Source: CAVVEQ01 sp963806635 (GTDB lineage: Bacteria; Chloroflexota; Anaerolineae; Anaerolineales; Anaerolineaceae). Taken from it: a stretch of DNA of 64,000 nt. The notes beneath the pieces were generated by a model. That model was given only the letters and a program-made list of their open reading frames with translations, did no database searches and was not told the DNA's origin. This document shows, in pieces, positions 55,686 through 64,000 of this stretch. The stretch lies in contig CAWDZA010000015.1 in the NCBI GenBank assembly GCA_963806635.1, positions 186,001 to 250,000 of the forward strand, in the 5' to 3' direction. Made by a program: the position numbers and the translations under genes. Position 1 is the stretch's first letter, and each line of letters opens with the position of its first letter.

Positions 55686-56458
55686 GCCCTGCTCCGATCC
55701 TGCATAAAATTTTCCACAATTTGGAACTGGAATAACTTATCCACATCCATGCCCATTTCCGCAAATGGGGTGGGCAGTGTGCGCGCGTTGAGCCCCAGCT
55801 TCCCGCTCAATTTCACCTCCAGCTGCTGCACGGTGATCTGCCGGGTAAGGATGAGAAAAAGGGTATCGAACCCAAACATGGCTGCCTGTTTGAGCGGGTT
55901 TTTTCTGGCAGCGACCAGCTTTTCCCAAATGGGCAGATCCTGAATACGGCGGTCTGTACGGATGGCGAACATGTCGCCTCCGCAAACTTCCTTGTCCTTC
56001 AGGCGTAAATATGTGCGTTTGGATTCCGGAAAGGTTGCTTCCATAACCTTGCGCTCGACGATGGTGTAAACCAGATCGGCCTGCAGCGCAGGGACGTTTT
56101 TCAAAAACCAGGCGACCATCTCCGGGTTGATGGAGGGGACATCCCCGGCGCACATCAGGCCATATTCCTCCCCTGGAGCGATCTGGCGCAAGCCTTCCAA
56201 CCCGCTGCGGGTGTTAAGTACCAGATCCCCCTGGTCGGGAAGGAAGTGAATTTTATGAGATGAACAAATGGGAGTATCCGCCGGGAGCCCGACGATCACC
56301 AGGTCGCCGATCCCTTCACAGGCGGAGAAGGCATCCACTATCCATTGAATAATTGGTTTACCTGCCAGCGGAATGAGGGCTTTATACCCGCCCTTTGTAA
56401 CCTGATAAAGTGTATCCTCCGGGGCGGGGATACCGCCGGCAGTGATCAATACATTCAT
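55682..56458 (-). CDS. MobA-like/NTP-transferase family nucleotidyltransferase
   Basis: A 258-residue protein from ATG 56458. The N-terminus MNVLITAGGIPAPEDTL and KALIPLAGKPIIQWIVDA has the GxGxR-like and KP nucleotide-binding pattern; MCAGDVPSINPEM gives the metal Asp. Probably makes an NDP-activated alcohol, sugar or cofactor. Start and end overlap neighbours by 4 bp each, so the three genes form one translation-coupled set. Confidence 0.85.
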   Translation of the reverse strand: MNVLITAGGIPAPEDTLYQVTKGGYKALIPLAGKPIIQWIVDAFSACEGIGDLVIVGLPADTPICSSHKIHFLPDQGDLVLNTRSGLEGLRQIAPGEEYGLMCAGDVPSINPEMVAWFLKNVPALQADLVYTIVERKVMEATFPESKRTYLRLKDKEVCGGDMFAIRTDRRIQDLPIWEKLVAARKNPLKQAAMFGFDTLFLILTRQITVQQLEVKLSGKLGLNARTLPTPFAEMGMDVDKLFQFQIVENFMQDRSRA

Positions 56459-57378
56459 GGGTTCAGCACCTGCATCTGTGGGGTAAGGGGAATTTGATCG
56501 ACCAATTTGGCAAGCGATGCGATGTACTCCCTGGCATGGGCATAATCCACAGGCTCCTTGCGACCGGTGGCTGCCACAATGGCCGCTTCCATCATGTTGG
56601 TGCCGAAGGAACGTCCATCCAAAACCGGCGTGGTGGTGACCAGCGTCCGCACTCCGGCGGCTTTGAAGAGTGCCACGTCCTCGGTTGTGGTGGTGTTGGT
56701 GATGATGATCTTGCCATCCAGTCGCGGGGGCATATAACGGGTGATGTAGTGACAATCACCAGCGATCACCGACGCCCATTCGAATTGCTCTTCCCATTTG
56801 GGGGTGTGCTTCTCCTGCTCGCTGCCCACCGGGTAAAGCCAGGAAAAGGGGAAATGGCTGACGATTGGCATCAGCAATCCGACCAGGCGGCGAAGGCTTT
56901 TTTCGGTGCGGATCGGGAAGGGGAGACCCAACCCGAACATCAGGTCTCCGAAGGTGCATTCCCACCCCATATCGATGAATGCGCTGGTCAGCCCCCAGCG
57001 ATCGATGCCCGCCGTTAGGAGCACCCGCCGGGCAGGGATTTGATCTGACAGAGTATTTTCAAGCATGGCACGCACTTTGTATTCCAGGGTGGCTTTCAGG
57101 CCGTTCCCATCCACCACAGGGGTGACCTTCACTCCGCGGACCAGTTTCGTGACCGAATGCATGCGGTAGAATTTCTCATCGATCAAAAAACCAAGATCCG
57201 CTCCGCCCACACCGAAAGCATCAACTTTTCCATCCAATTCGTTAAACAACCTTGCAGCTTTTTCCATATCCCCGTCGGTGCCGACACGTTCGATGACAAC
57301 TTCCTCGCCCAGAATTTGGAGCGGGAACTTTTTATCGCGTTTGGAGGAGCCAATGCTGATACTGACTGCTTTTTTCAT
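56455..57378 (-). CDS. Quinate 5-dehydrogenase-like protein
   Basis: A 307-residue protein with start KKAVSISIGSSKRDKKFPLQ, VDAFGVGGADLGFLIDEKFYRMHS, and a Rossmann-like later half (IIITNTTTTEDVALFKAAGVRTLVTTTPVLDGRSFGTNMMEA). Database members of this family are called quinate 5-dehydrogenase, but I see no proof of that activity. The operon with nucleotidyltransferase and PAP2 suggests a lipid- or sugar-phosphate pathway rather than quinate use. Confidence 0.7.
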   Translation of the reverse strand: MKKAVSISIGSSKRDKKFPLQILGEEVVIERVGTDGDMEKAARLFNELDGKVDAFGVGGADLGFLIDEKFYRMHSVTKLVRGVKVTPVVDGNGLKATLEYKVRAMLENTLSDQIPARRVLLTAGIDRWGLTSAFIDMGWECTFGDLMFGLGLPFPIRTEKSLRRLVGLLMPIVSHFPFSWLYPVGSEQEKHTPKWEEQFEWASVIAGDCHYITRYMPPRLDGKIIITNTTTTEDVALFKAAGVRTLVTTTPVLDGRSFGTNMMEAAIVAATGRKEPVDYAHAREYIASLAKLVDQIPLTPQMQVLNP

Positions 57379-57454
57379 AAATAGACCTTAAAAACCCTGA
57401 CCGATTATAGCGTCTTATCCCTTTCTTCGGTACTTCAATTCACAATTTTGTAAA

Positions 57455-57482
57455 TTGACATGCTTCACGCTTCACGTATAAT
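57455..57482 (+). promoter_or_regulatory. Near-consensus sigma-70 promoter
   Basis: TTGACA (57455-57460), 16 bp, TATAAT (57477-57482). Transcription should begin near 57490, so the coding start must lie after that. Confidence 0.85.
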
Positions 57483-57528
57483 GAAAAATGGCTTCTACAT
57501 CTTGCTTTATCGAACAGGAAAGGGATCC

Positions 57529-59157
57529 TTGAAAATCAACTATATGCGAGGAATTTTCCTCACCTCAATGATATTTCTTATAACCCTGTCCGCCTGCCAG
57601 GGTGACGCCCAGCCGGAATTTTCGCCGCTTTCCGTCTCCGCTGCCGATTGTAATTACGGCGGTAATTTAAAAACGGTAGAAGCGGTGGATCAAACCACGG
57701 TGAAATTTACCCTGTGCCATCCAGACCCGGCTTTTGCAGTGAAGGTGGCCAATCCTGCCTTTTCGATCGCGGATGATGAAGTATTGACGGATAATGGCGG
57801 CGCCTCCAAGAAATTGGCTGCCGATCCAGTGGGAACCGGACCATACCGGATTAAGGAATACAAGAAAGGGGCTTATCTCATCCTTGAACCCAACCCCGAT
57901 TACTGGGGTCCCCCACTGCAATCTAAATTGCTCAATATCACCTGGTCCAAAGATCCCACCCGGCGGTTAAATTCTCTCGATACGAATAGTGTGAATCTGG
58001 TCGATTTAATCCCCCCCGAGAATTTTGCTGCGATCCGCACAAGTGAGGACCTGGCTGTTCAGTTCCGGCCAAGCTTAAACTCTTTATATCTCGGTTTCAA
58101 CAATTCCATTGCGCCATTTGAGAATGAAAGCATCCGCAAAGCCATAGGCATGGGGGTTAACCGCGATGCAATCGTCCGGGATCAACTCCCGGAAGGGGCA
58201 TCCCTGGCGGACCAACTGGTGCCTCCGTCGCTTTACCCGGGATATTCGGCTGGTTTCTCCTGGTATTCGCAGGATGTACAAAAGGCTGTCAATTTGATTG
58301 ACAGCACCAAATACACTGGTGGTTTCCCGGTCACTCTGTATTACCCAAATCTCAATGACCCCTCGCTTCCGGATATGGAACAGGTTGCCGAGGCGGTGAA
58401 AACCCAACTTGCTCAGATCGGTATTGATGTGACTATTGCTGGCAAGGATCTCGACCAGTTCAAATCGGAGAGAGATCTGGGGCAGCTTGGTTTTTATCTG
58501 AATTACATGCCGGCGGATTTTCCAGACGCGTCCAATTTCTTCGATGTGAATTTTTCCGGAGATACTTTGGCACTTGGCCGGCATTATTCGGATATTCTGC
58601 TGGAGCTAAATTCGGCAGAAAAATCATCTGATCCGGCAGCACGGCAGGAACATTACGACCGGGTGAACCAAATGATCAAAGATCACGTCCCCCTGATCCC
58701 TCTGGCTTACCCTGCCACGGCAGTTGCCAATAACCGCAGCCTGGAGAATTTGGTCATCGGTCCACTGAATGAGAACTTCACCGAAATGACCGTTCCAAAT
58801 GGCGTGATCAATTTTATGCAATCCTCAGAACCTACCAGCCTGTGGCCGGCGGATGAAGATTCAAAGGATACCTCCAGGGTCGCCTCTCTCCTTTACGACA
58901 CATTGCTAACCTATGATTTTGGGACCACAAAGCTTAAACCTTCACTGGCAGATAACTGGTCATCGAACGATGAGATGACCGAATGGACCTTTCAACTGCG
59001 ATATGCGCCCAAGTTCACCAACGGCGCCTCCCTGGATGCCAATGATGTGGTGGCTACCTTCAGCGCGATGTGGGATGCTGCCAATCCAAATCACACAGGT
59101 AATTCCGGCCAGTTTGCTGTTTTTAAACGGTTTTTCGGGAATTTCATCAACCGTTGA
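57529..59157 (+). CDS. Circularly permuted SBP_bac_5-type substrate-binding lipoprotein
   Basis: About 542 residues. Signal with lipobox LITLSACQ. After the lipidated Cys and a short linker the mature part starts with CNYGGNLKTVEAVDQTTVKFTLCHPDPAF, which in standard DppA-type proteins lies in the middle of the first lobe, and continues through GTGPYRIKEYKKGAYLILEPNPDYWG to the normal C-terminal strands. Then comes what is normally the N-terminus: VINFMQSSEPTSLWPADEDS, LLYDTLLTYDFGTTKLKPSLAD, WTFQLRYAPKFTNGASLDANDVVATFSAMWD, ending FGNFINR. So the chain is a circular permutant. TTG start at 57529 with AAGGGA site, or ATG at 57544. It has no permease beside it. Confidence 0.85.
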   Translation: MKINYMRGIFLTSMIFLITLSACQGDAQPEFSPLSVSAADCNYGGNLKTVEAVDQTTVKFTLCHPDPAFAVKVANPAFSIADDEVLTDNGGASKKLAADPVGTGPYRIKEYKKGAYLILEPNPDYWGPPLQSKLLNITWSKDPTRRLNSLDTNSVNLVDLIPPENFAAIRTSEDLAVQFRPSLNSLYLGFNNSIAPFENESIRKAIGMGVNRDAIVRDQLPEGASLADQLVPPSLYPGYSAGFSWYSQDVQKAVNLIDSTKYTGGFPVTLYYPNLNDPSLPDMEQVAEAVKTQLAQIGIDVTIAGKDLDQFKSERDLGQLGFYLNYMPADFPDASNFFDVNFSGDTLALGRHYSDILLELNSAEKSSDPAARQEHYDRVNQMIKDHVPLIPLAYPATAVANNRSLENLVIGPLNENFTEMTVPNGVINFMQSSEPTSLWPADEDSKDTSRVASLLYDTLLTYDFGTTKLKPSLADNWSSNDEMTEWTFQLRYAPKFTNGASLDANDVVATFSAMWDAANPNHTGNSGQFAVFKRFFGNFINR

Positions 59158-59172
59158 TGAGTTGCCAAATTG

Positions 59173-59207
59173 AAAAGAGGTTGACCTTTTCAGGGTCAAC
59201 CTCTTTT
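59173..59207. terminator. Bidirectional terminator
   Basis: Long stem AAAAGAGGTTGACC (59173-59186) with GGTCAACCTCTTTT (59194-59207) and a T run on both strands. It ends the binding-protein gene and the convergent GarR-like gene. Confidence 0.95.
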
Positions 59208-59209
59208 TG

Positions 59210-60103
59210 TTAGTGGTATTCCTGGAGTTTGATACCGGCGAGTTGTTCCAAAATACTGATGACGGCTGAGTTATCCAGGTCGCCAATGCCTTCCGCAACC
59301 ATCGCGTTGAAGAGCTGACTTCCAAGGGCGGTGGCTGGCAGGGGGATGGACAGCTCTCTGGCTGTCTCCAGCGCGATATTGAGGTCTTTTGCCTGCATTT
59401 TGGCTTTGAATCCAGGCGTGCGAGTGCCGGCAAAGAGGCGCTGGGGTTTCACATCCAGGGTCCAGCATTGGGCTGAACCGCCTTTAATGGCTTCAACCAC
59501 CTTGCTGGGATCTGCGCCGGCTTTCTGGGCGAAGACCAGCAACTCCCCCATGGCGACCATCTGCGCCGAAACCATGATCTGATTGGCAGCTTTAGCGATC
59601 TGCCCGGAGCCTGGTCCACCGATATGGGTGATGGATTTTCCCATGGCTTCGAAAACGGGGCGTACGGTCTCCAATGCAATTGCGCTGCCGCCGACCATGA
59701 TCGTGAGCGTGCCGTTGATGGCACCGATCTCCCCCCCGCTTACCGGGGCATCCAAAGTCTCGACACCAAGTTTCGCAAGTTCTTCCGCAATCCTGCGGGC
59801 TGTGGCAGGCTTGATGGTGGAATTATCCACGTAGATCAATCCTTTATGGCAGCCAGCAAGGATGCCATTTTCCCCCAATACCACTTTCTCCACATCGGGA
59901 GAATCCGGCAGGTTGGTGAAAACGACATCCACCTGCCGGGCGACCTCTGCCGGGGTGGAAGCAAGCTGCGCACCCTGGGCGGCCAACTCGTCCATCGCCG
60001 GTTTTGAGCGGTTGAGAACAACCAGGGGAAATCCCGCTTTTAACAAGTTGCGGCAGATGGGTTTTCCCATCAACCCGAGACCAATGTATCCAATCTTTAA
60101 CAT
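59210..60103 (-). CDS. 2-hydroxy-3-oxopropionate reductase (GarR/GlxR)-like
   Basis: A 297-residue beta-hydroxyacid dehydrogenase. NAD(P) motif GLGLMGKPICRNLLKAG, substrate motif DAPVSGGEIGAINGTL, catalytic Lys in GSGQIAKAANQIMV. Reduces tartronate semialdehyde or a close beta-hydroxyacid. The exact substrate in this family cannot be read from the sequence. Stand-alone gene. Confidence 0.93.
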   Translation of the reverse strand: MLKIGYIGLGLMGKPICRNLLKAGFPLVVLNRSKPAMDELAAQGAQLASTPAEVARQVDVVFTNLPDSPDVEKVVLGENGILAGCHKGLIYVDNSTIKPATARRIAEELAKLGVETLDAPVSGGEIGAINGTLTIMVGGSAIALETVRPVFEAMGKSITHIGGPGSGQIAKAANQIMVSAQMVAMGELLVFAQKAGADPSKVVEAIKGGSAQCWTLDVKPQRLFAGTRTPGFKAKMQAKDLNIALETARELSIPLPATALGSQLFNAMVAEGIGDLDNSAVISILEQLAGIKLQEYH

Positions 60104-60192
60104 TCTGCCTCCTTATCGCAATTAATCCCCCGGATTATAAACGCGGTCGTATAATGAAGGGGGGATATTGATAAATATTTACCTTCAGGAGC

Positions 60193-60852
60193 ATGATCTT
60201 GAGCGAAGTTGAGACGTTTTACCAGGCAGTGAAATCGGGTGATGGAAATTCAGTCAAACAAATGGTCGAAAAAAATCCGGCCATCGTGAATGCAATGGAT
60301 GAAACCAATATTTCCCCGGTGCTGACGGCTGCTTATCATAACGAAATGGGAGTTGCCAATTACCTGGTGGCAAACGGCGCGAAGATGGACATCTTTAGCT
60401 CCTCCGCCTTGGGGTTGACGTATATCGTGAAGAACCTGGTGCAAAAATATCCCAAGATGGTCAACGCGGTAGCCATTGATGGCTATCAACCTCTGGGATT
60501 AGCCAGCTTTTTTGGACGAACGGAAACTGCACAATACCTGATCATGCATGGAGCTGAGGTGAACTCTCCCTCCGTGAATGAAACGCGCGTTATGCCATTA
60601 CACTCCGCCGCTGCAGGCAGGCACTTGGATGTGGTTCGATTGCTGCTGGCCAACGGGGCGGATGTGAATGCAGAACAGCAAGGCGGGTTCACTGCGCTGC
60701 ACGCCGCTGCCCAAAACGGACAGGTGGAAATGATCCAGTTGCTTTTGGCCAATGGCGCAAAAGCGGATGTCCTCACCTTTGACCGCAAAACCCCTGCAGA
60801 TTTTGCCCGTGAACGCGGGCACGCGGAAGCCCTTTCCCTGCTGGGGGGGTAG
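60193..60852 (+). CDS. Ankyrin-repeat protein
   Basis: A 219-residue protein made of about six ankyrin repeats; the clearest are RVMPLHSAAAGRHLDVVRLLLANGADVNA and FTALHAAAQNGQVEMIQLLLANGA. No signal peptide. CAGGAG site before ATG 60193. Protein-binding role, partner unknown. Two bp before the methyltransferase gene. Confidence 0.93.
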   Translation: MILSEVETFYQAVKSGDGNSVKQMVEKNPAIVNAMDETNISPVLTAAYHNEMGVANYLVANGAKMDIFSSSALGLTYIVKNLVQKYPKMVNAVAIDGYQPLGLASFFGRTETAQYLIMHGAEVNSPSVNETRVMPLHSAAAGRHLDVVRLLLANGADVNAEQQGGFTALHAAAQNGQVEMIQLLLANGAKADVLTFDRKTPADFARERGHAEALSLLGG

Positions 60853-60854
60853 GT

Positions 60855-61556
60855 ATGGCTCCCCCGGACCACAAAAAAACCTATAACTCGGAAACAGAAA
60901 ATTACGACCGGCTTATTAACCGCGAGGATTGGCAGGGGAATATCCTGCGCGAGATCGAGCGTATCTGCCCTCCGGATGGGCTGGACGTCCTGGACCTCGG
61001 GGCGGGCACGGGGAGGTTCGAAACGCTTCTGGCTGGCAGGGCAGCCTCGCTCACGGCATTGGATCTCTTCCCTGCCATGCTGGGGATTGCCCGGGCGAAA
61101 CTGTTTGATCTTGAAGGGGGGAGCTTGCGCCTGGCTGCCGGAGATCACCGAGCATTACCCCTTAAGGTTCGGAGCTTCGACCTTGTGATCTCTGGCTGGA
61201 GCATCTGTTACCTCGCAGATTGGTACCCTGAAACCTGGCGGGATGAATTGAGCAAAGCCTTTGCTGAGATCGGGCGGGTGATCCGTCCGGGAGGCAGAGT
61301 GATCCTGCTGGAAACCCAGGGAACCGGGTTCGAATCCCCAAATCCGCCCCCGCACCTGGCGGCGTATTTCGATTATCTTAACAACGAAAGGTACGAATTT
61401 TCCTGGGTGCGAACGGATTACCGGTTTGCTGATCTTGAGGAAGCCGAATCGATCACCCGGTTCTTTTTCGGGGAGGAGCTGGCTGCCCAGGTGAAGGCCA
61501 AAAACTGGGTGATCCTGCCCGAATGTACAGGGTTTTGGACGAAAATATTGCCCTGA
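60855..61556 (+). CDS. Class I SAM-dependent methyltransferase
   Basis: A 233-residue methyltransferase with motif I VLDLGAGTGRFETLLAG, motif II ALDLFPAM, FDLVISGWSICYL and motif post-III RVIRPGGRVILLETQGTG. It resembles UbiE/methyltransferase-11 enzymes; the substrate is unknown. Follows the ankyrin gene by 2 bp, hence probably co-transcribed. Confidence 0.92.
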   Translation: MAPPDHKKTYNSETENYDRLINREDWQGNILREIERICPPDGLDVLDLGAGTGRFETLLAGRAASLTALDLFPAMLGIARAKLFDLEGGSLRLAAGDHRALPLKVRSFDLVISGWSICYLADWYPETWRDELSKAFAEIGRVIRPGGRVILLETQGTGFESPNPPPHLAAYFDYLNNERYEFSWVRTDYRFADLEEAESITRFFFGEELAAQVKAKNWVILPECTGFWTKILP

Positions 61557-61607
61557 TTGTATAAACATCGTACAATGTAAATCATAAATTCATATAAGAG
61601 GTTCACC

Positions 61608-62375
61608 ATGAAAAAAGACATCTTTCGGCAGGTACTGGTCGTTGTAACATTCATATTTACAATAACTGCCAATGGGCTGGCCAATGCGCTGCCTTTGAAC
61701 GGACAGACCACCGGCGCAATTTCCGACAGCTTCCAGGTTGTTTTTGTCCCGGCGGGTTATGTTTTCTCGATTTGGGGTGTGATCTACCTGCTTCTGGCTG
61801 GTTTCACGGTCTACCAGGCATTGCCTGCCCAGCGGGAAAATGAAACTTTGCGCAGAATCGGCTTCCTGGCTGCCCTCAGTAATGTACTCAATGGCGCCTG
61901 GATCTTCTTCTGGCATTACAACTTATACGCCTGGACGATGGTCATTATGCTCGGACTGCTGGCGACGCTGATCGCGCTCTACATGCGCCTTGGTATCGGC
62001 CTGCGCAAATTCTCAACCGCGGAGAAATGGCTGATCAGCATTCCCTTCAGCGTTTACCTGGGCTGGATCACTGTGGCTACCATCGCAAACGCCACAGCGC
62101 TACTGAAATATTCCGGCTGGAGCGGATGGGGCGTGAATGGGCAGGTTTGGACGATCCTTCTGCTGGCGGCAGGGGTGGTCATCTCCGCGCTGATGAGCCT
62201 GCGTCACCGGGATATTGGGTATGCTCTGGTTCTTGTCTGGGCATTCACCGGCATCGCGGTCAAATGGCTGGGGGTTTACCCGGCAGTGGTGATAAGCGCC
62301 TTTATCGCGGTCGGATTTGTCCTCCTCTTTCTTGCGATTGGGCGATTGCGGAAACCGAAACTGCAGGGAGCATAA
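61608..62375 (+). CDS. TspO/MBR-related membrane protein
   Basis: A 255-residue membrane protein related to TspO/MBR (tryptophan-rich sensory protein). Segments: FVPAGYVFSIWGVIYLLLAGFTVYQAL, NGAWIFFWHYNLY, and WLISIPFSVYLGWITVATIANATALL. About seven helices, more than the five of short TspO. May bind porphyrins or similar molecules. GAGG site before ATG; TACAAT upstream at 61571-61576. Confidence 0.88.
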   Translation: MKKDIFRQVLVVVTFIFTITANGLANALPLNGQTTGAISDSFQVVFVPAGYVFSIWGVIYLLLAGFTVYQALPAQRENETLRRIGFLAALSNVLNGAWIFFWHYNLYAWTMVIMLGLLATLIALYMRLGIGLRKFSTAEKWLISIPFSVYLGWITVATIANATALLKYSGWSGWGVNGQVWTILLLAAGVVISALMSLRHRDIGYALVLVWAFTGIAVKWLGVYPAVVISAFIAVGFVLLFLAIGRLRKPKLQGA

Positions 62376-62387
62376 TACCCAAAAGAA

Positions 62388-62416
62388 AAACCGGAAGGGA
62401 AAACCCCTTCCGGTTT
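62388..62416. terminator. Bidirectional terminator between tspO and valS
   Basis: Stem AAACCGGAAGGG (62388-62399) with CCCTTCCGGTTT (62405-62416), flanked by A and T runs on the two sides. Confidence 0.93.
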
Positions 62417-62420
62417 ATTT

Positions 62421-64000
62421 TTACTTCAATTGAATTCGCAATTTTCCGGCGGTTTCCTGGAAACTTTGAAGTTTGTCGCGCTCTTTTTCCACCAGGGCTG
62501 CCGGTGCGCGTTTGGCAAAATCGCTGGAGAGCAATTTCTCCAGCCGTTCGATCTGGGATTCAGCTTCGTGCAGATCCTGCTCCTGGCGGGTGCGGTCTAG
62601 GGCTCCATCCGCTTTGATAGGTGCCGGGATGAAAACCTCGACACCGCGAAGAACCAGGGAGAGATTTCCAACTGGTTTTTCCCCCAGCGCTTTCCGAATC
62701 TCCGTCTTATCCTGATCCAACTTGGCCAGGCTGAACAGCACACTTTTCTGTGATTCGAGCAGGTCGAGATTTTCGCCAGCGGCGATCTTTGTGGGGAGCC
62801 GCTCGCCTGGGGCGATTCCGTTTTCAGTGCGCAGGTTGCGAATGCCTTTGACCAATTCCATGATCAATTCAAAATCTTCGATCGGCTTGACTTCATTGAT
62901 GGCTAGCGATGAGGGTTCCGGCCATCGTGAGATCATCAGGGCATCCTCCCAATCGCCGGATTGCGACTGCGCGCGAAATCCCTTTTCCCTGGCAGCCTGT
63001 TTGAGGTAACCCCATAGTTCCTCGGTAATAAAGGGAGTGAACGGGTGCAGCAGGCGCAAGCAGGTATCCAAAACCTGCATTAGGATGATCGCTGTCTGTC
63101 TGGCTTGACCACCTCCGGCAGCAAGCTGCTGCTTGGAGACTTCGATGTACCAATCCGCAAATTCACTCCAGAGAAAGTCGTACACCTGGCGGCCGCCTTC
63201 ACCGTAAAGATGACCTTCGAAAAGACGATCTACACTTCGAACTAAACCGGAAAGCTTAGTCTGGATCCACTGATCTGCCAAAGTGGCTTGTGCTGGTTCT
63301 CCGGAATCTGAGGGCGCGTTCTCAATCGCAGCGATCACAAACCGGCCAACATTCCAGATCTTGTTGGCAAAATTCCGGTTGGCCTCCACTTTCTTCACGG
63401 AAAGGTTCTTGTCATTTCCGGGAGCTGAACCGACCAACACACTGAAGCGCAATGCGTCGGTACCCAGATCGTTCATCAGGATTAATGGGTCGATCACATT
63501 GCCCTTGGTCTTGCTCATCTTTTGTCCATGCTCATCGCGGATTAAGCCGTGTAAAAAAACCGTGCTGAAAGGGACTTCGCCGGTGAATTCCAGGCCGAAC
63601 ATGATCATGCGCGCCACCCAGAAGAAGAGGATGTCGTATCCCGTTTCCATCATGGTGGTGGGATAGAAATAGCGCATGTCGGGTGTATCCTGCGGCCAGC
63701 CCAGGGTGGAGAACGGCCAGAGCCCGGAGGAGAACCAGGTATCCAACACGTCCGGATCCTGCTCGATCTTTTCACTGTGGCAATGGCTGCAAATGGTAGG
63801 ATCGGTCCGCGAAACCGTAATTTCACCACAATCTGTGCAGTACCAAACAGGGATGCGATGCCCCCACCATAACTGGCGGCTGATGCACCAGTCCTGGATG
63901 TTCTCCAACCAGTTGTTATAGACTTTGGTAAAGTGCTCCGGAACGAACTTGATCTTCCCGCCGCGGACGGCTTCCAGGGCTGCTTCCGCCAGGGGTTGGA
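62421..64000 (-). CDS. valS: Valyl-tRNA synthetase, C-terminal part (window edge)
   Basis: Charges tRNA-Val. The visible about 526 residues include NNWLENIQDWCISRQLWWGHRIPVWYC, a zinc-like CSHC region, GYDILFFWVARMI, the KMSKTKGNVIDP signature, the anticodon-binding domain and the C-terminal coiled coil ESQIERLEKLLSSDFAKRAP. The N-terminal part, including the HIGH motif, lies outside the window. No frame breaks. Confidence 0.97.
   Translation of the reverse strand, partial: QPLAEAALEAVRGGKIKFVPEHFTKVYNNWLENIQDWCISRQLWWGHRIPVWYCTDCGEITVSRTDPTICSHCHSEKIEQDPDVLDTWFSSGLWPFSTLGWPQDTPDMRYFYPTTMMETGYDILFFWVARMIMFGLEFTGEVPFSTVFLHGLIRDEHGQKMSKTKGNVIDPLILMNDLGTDALRFSVLVGSAPGNDKNLSVKKVEANRNFANKIWNVGRFVIAAIENAPSDSGEPAQATLADQWIQTKLSGLVRSVDRLFEGHLYGEGGRQVYDFLWSEFADWYIEVSKQQLAAGGGQARQTAIILMQVLDTCLRLLHPFTPFITEELWGYLKQAAREKGFRAQSQSGDWEDALMISRWPEPSSLAINEVKPIEDFELIMELVKGIRNLRTENGIAPGERLPTKIAAGENLDLLESQKSVLFSLAKLDQDKTEIRKALGEKPVGNLSLVLRGVEVFIPAPIKADGALDRTRQEQDLHEAESQIERLEKLLSSDFAKRAPAALVEKERDKLQSFQETAGKLRIQLK

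Overview
The window looks like a chromosomal piece of a Chloroflexota bacterium, most likely an Anaerolineae relative. This rests on the family mix rather than a marker phylogeny: a PPM-like/propeller membrane protein, two GT-C glycosyltransferases, a HerA-like DUF853 ATPase, a quinate-dehydrogenase-like operon, a permuted peptide-binding lipoprotein, and housekeeping genes (gyrA, dnaX, recR, valS, birA). No phage or plasmid module and no complete insertion sequence is visible.

Layout. 0-6 kb: an acyltransferase-like (C45) gene, an SDR39U1 epimerase, a frameshifted arfB and a patatin on the minus strand, then a metal-sensing ArsR repressor with its heavy-metal P-type ATPase. 6-18 kb: PPM-like/propeller protein, glycosyltransferases, DUF853 ATPase, dnaX-ybaB-recR, lamin-tail and NYN proteins. 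18.4-20 kb: twin hairpins, a lipoprotein, a strong structured-RNA candidate and tRNA-Arg(CCT). 20-28 kb: hsp20, birA, gyrA and pstSCAB, then tRNA-Val(CAC) followed by a 93-bp tandem array that repeats the 3' end of that tRNA. 28.5-37.3 kb, minus strand: a nucleobase/nucleoside operon (amidohydrolase, fused 2Fe-2S/molybdopterin hydroxylase, BMP-type ABC importer). 37.4-40.6 kb: a CbiX-like protein, then ArsR-SQR-TusE/DsrC-like-DsrE2, a sulfide/persulfide module. 40.6-46 kb: a broken LRR gene, AlkP-superfamily membrane enzyme, AT-rich orphan, D-threonine-aldolase-like enzyme, S2P protease and tRNA-Sec. 46.2-55.1 kb: a peptide-import operon (binding protein, two permeases, two ATPases) with an S9 peptidase and a creatininase-like enzyme. 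55.1-64 kb: a three-gene overlapping operon (quinate-DH-like, nucleotidyltransferase, PAP2), the permuted binding protein, GarR-like reductase, ankyrin protein, methyltransferase, TspO and valS (cut by the window end).

At least ten genes carry small indels that shift frame while the alternative frame keeps conserved family motifs (ATPase, DUF853, BMP, molybdenum hydroxylase, LRR, S2P protease, DppC, DppF, S9, ArfB). Some of the indels I localised sit in homopolymers. The simplest reading is an unpolished assembly, so broken genes here should not be taken as true pseudogenes without checking reads.

Most interesting items: the circularly permuted solute-binding protein, the promoter-bearing structured RNA upstream of tRNA-Arg, the tRNA-tail tandem array, the sulfide operon with a single-cysteine DsrC, and the amidohydrolase and P-type ATPase with altered active-site motifs.
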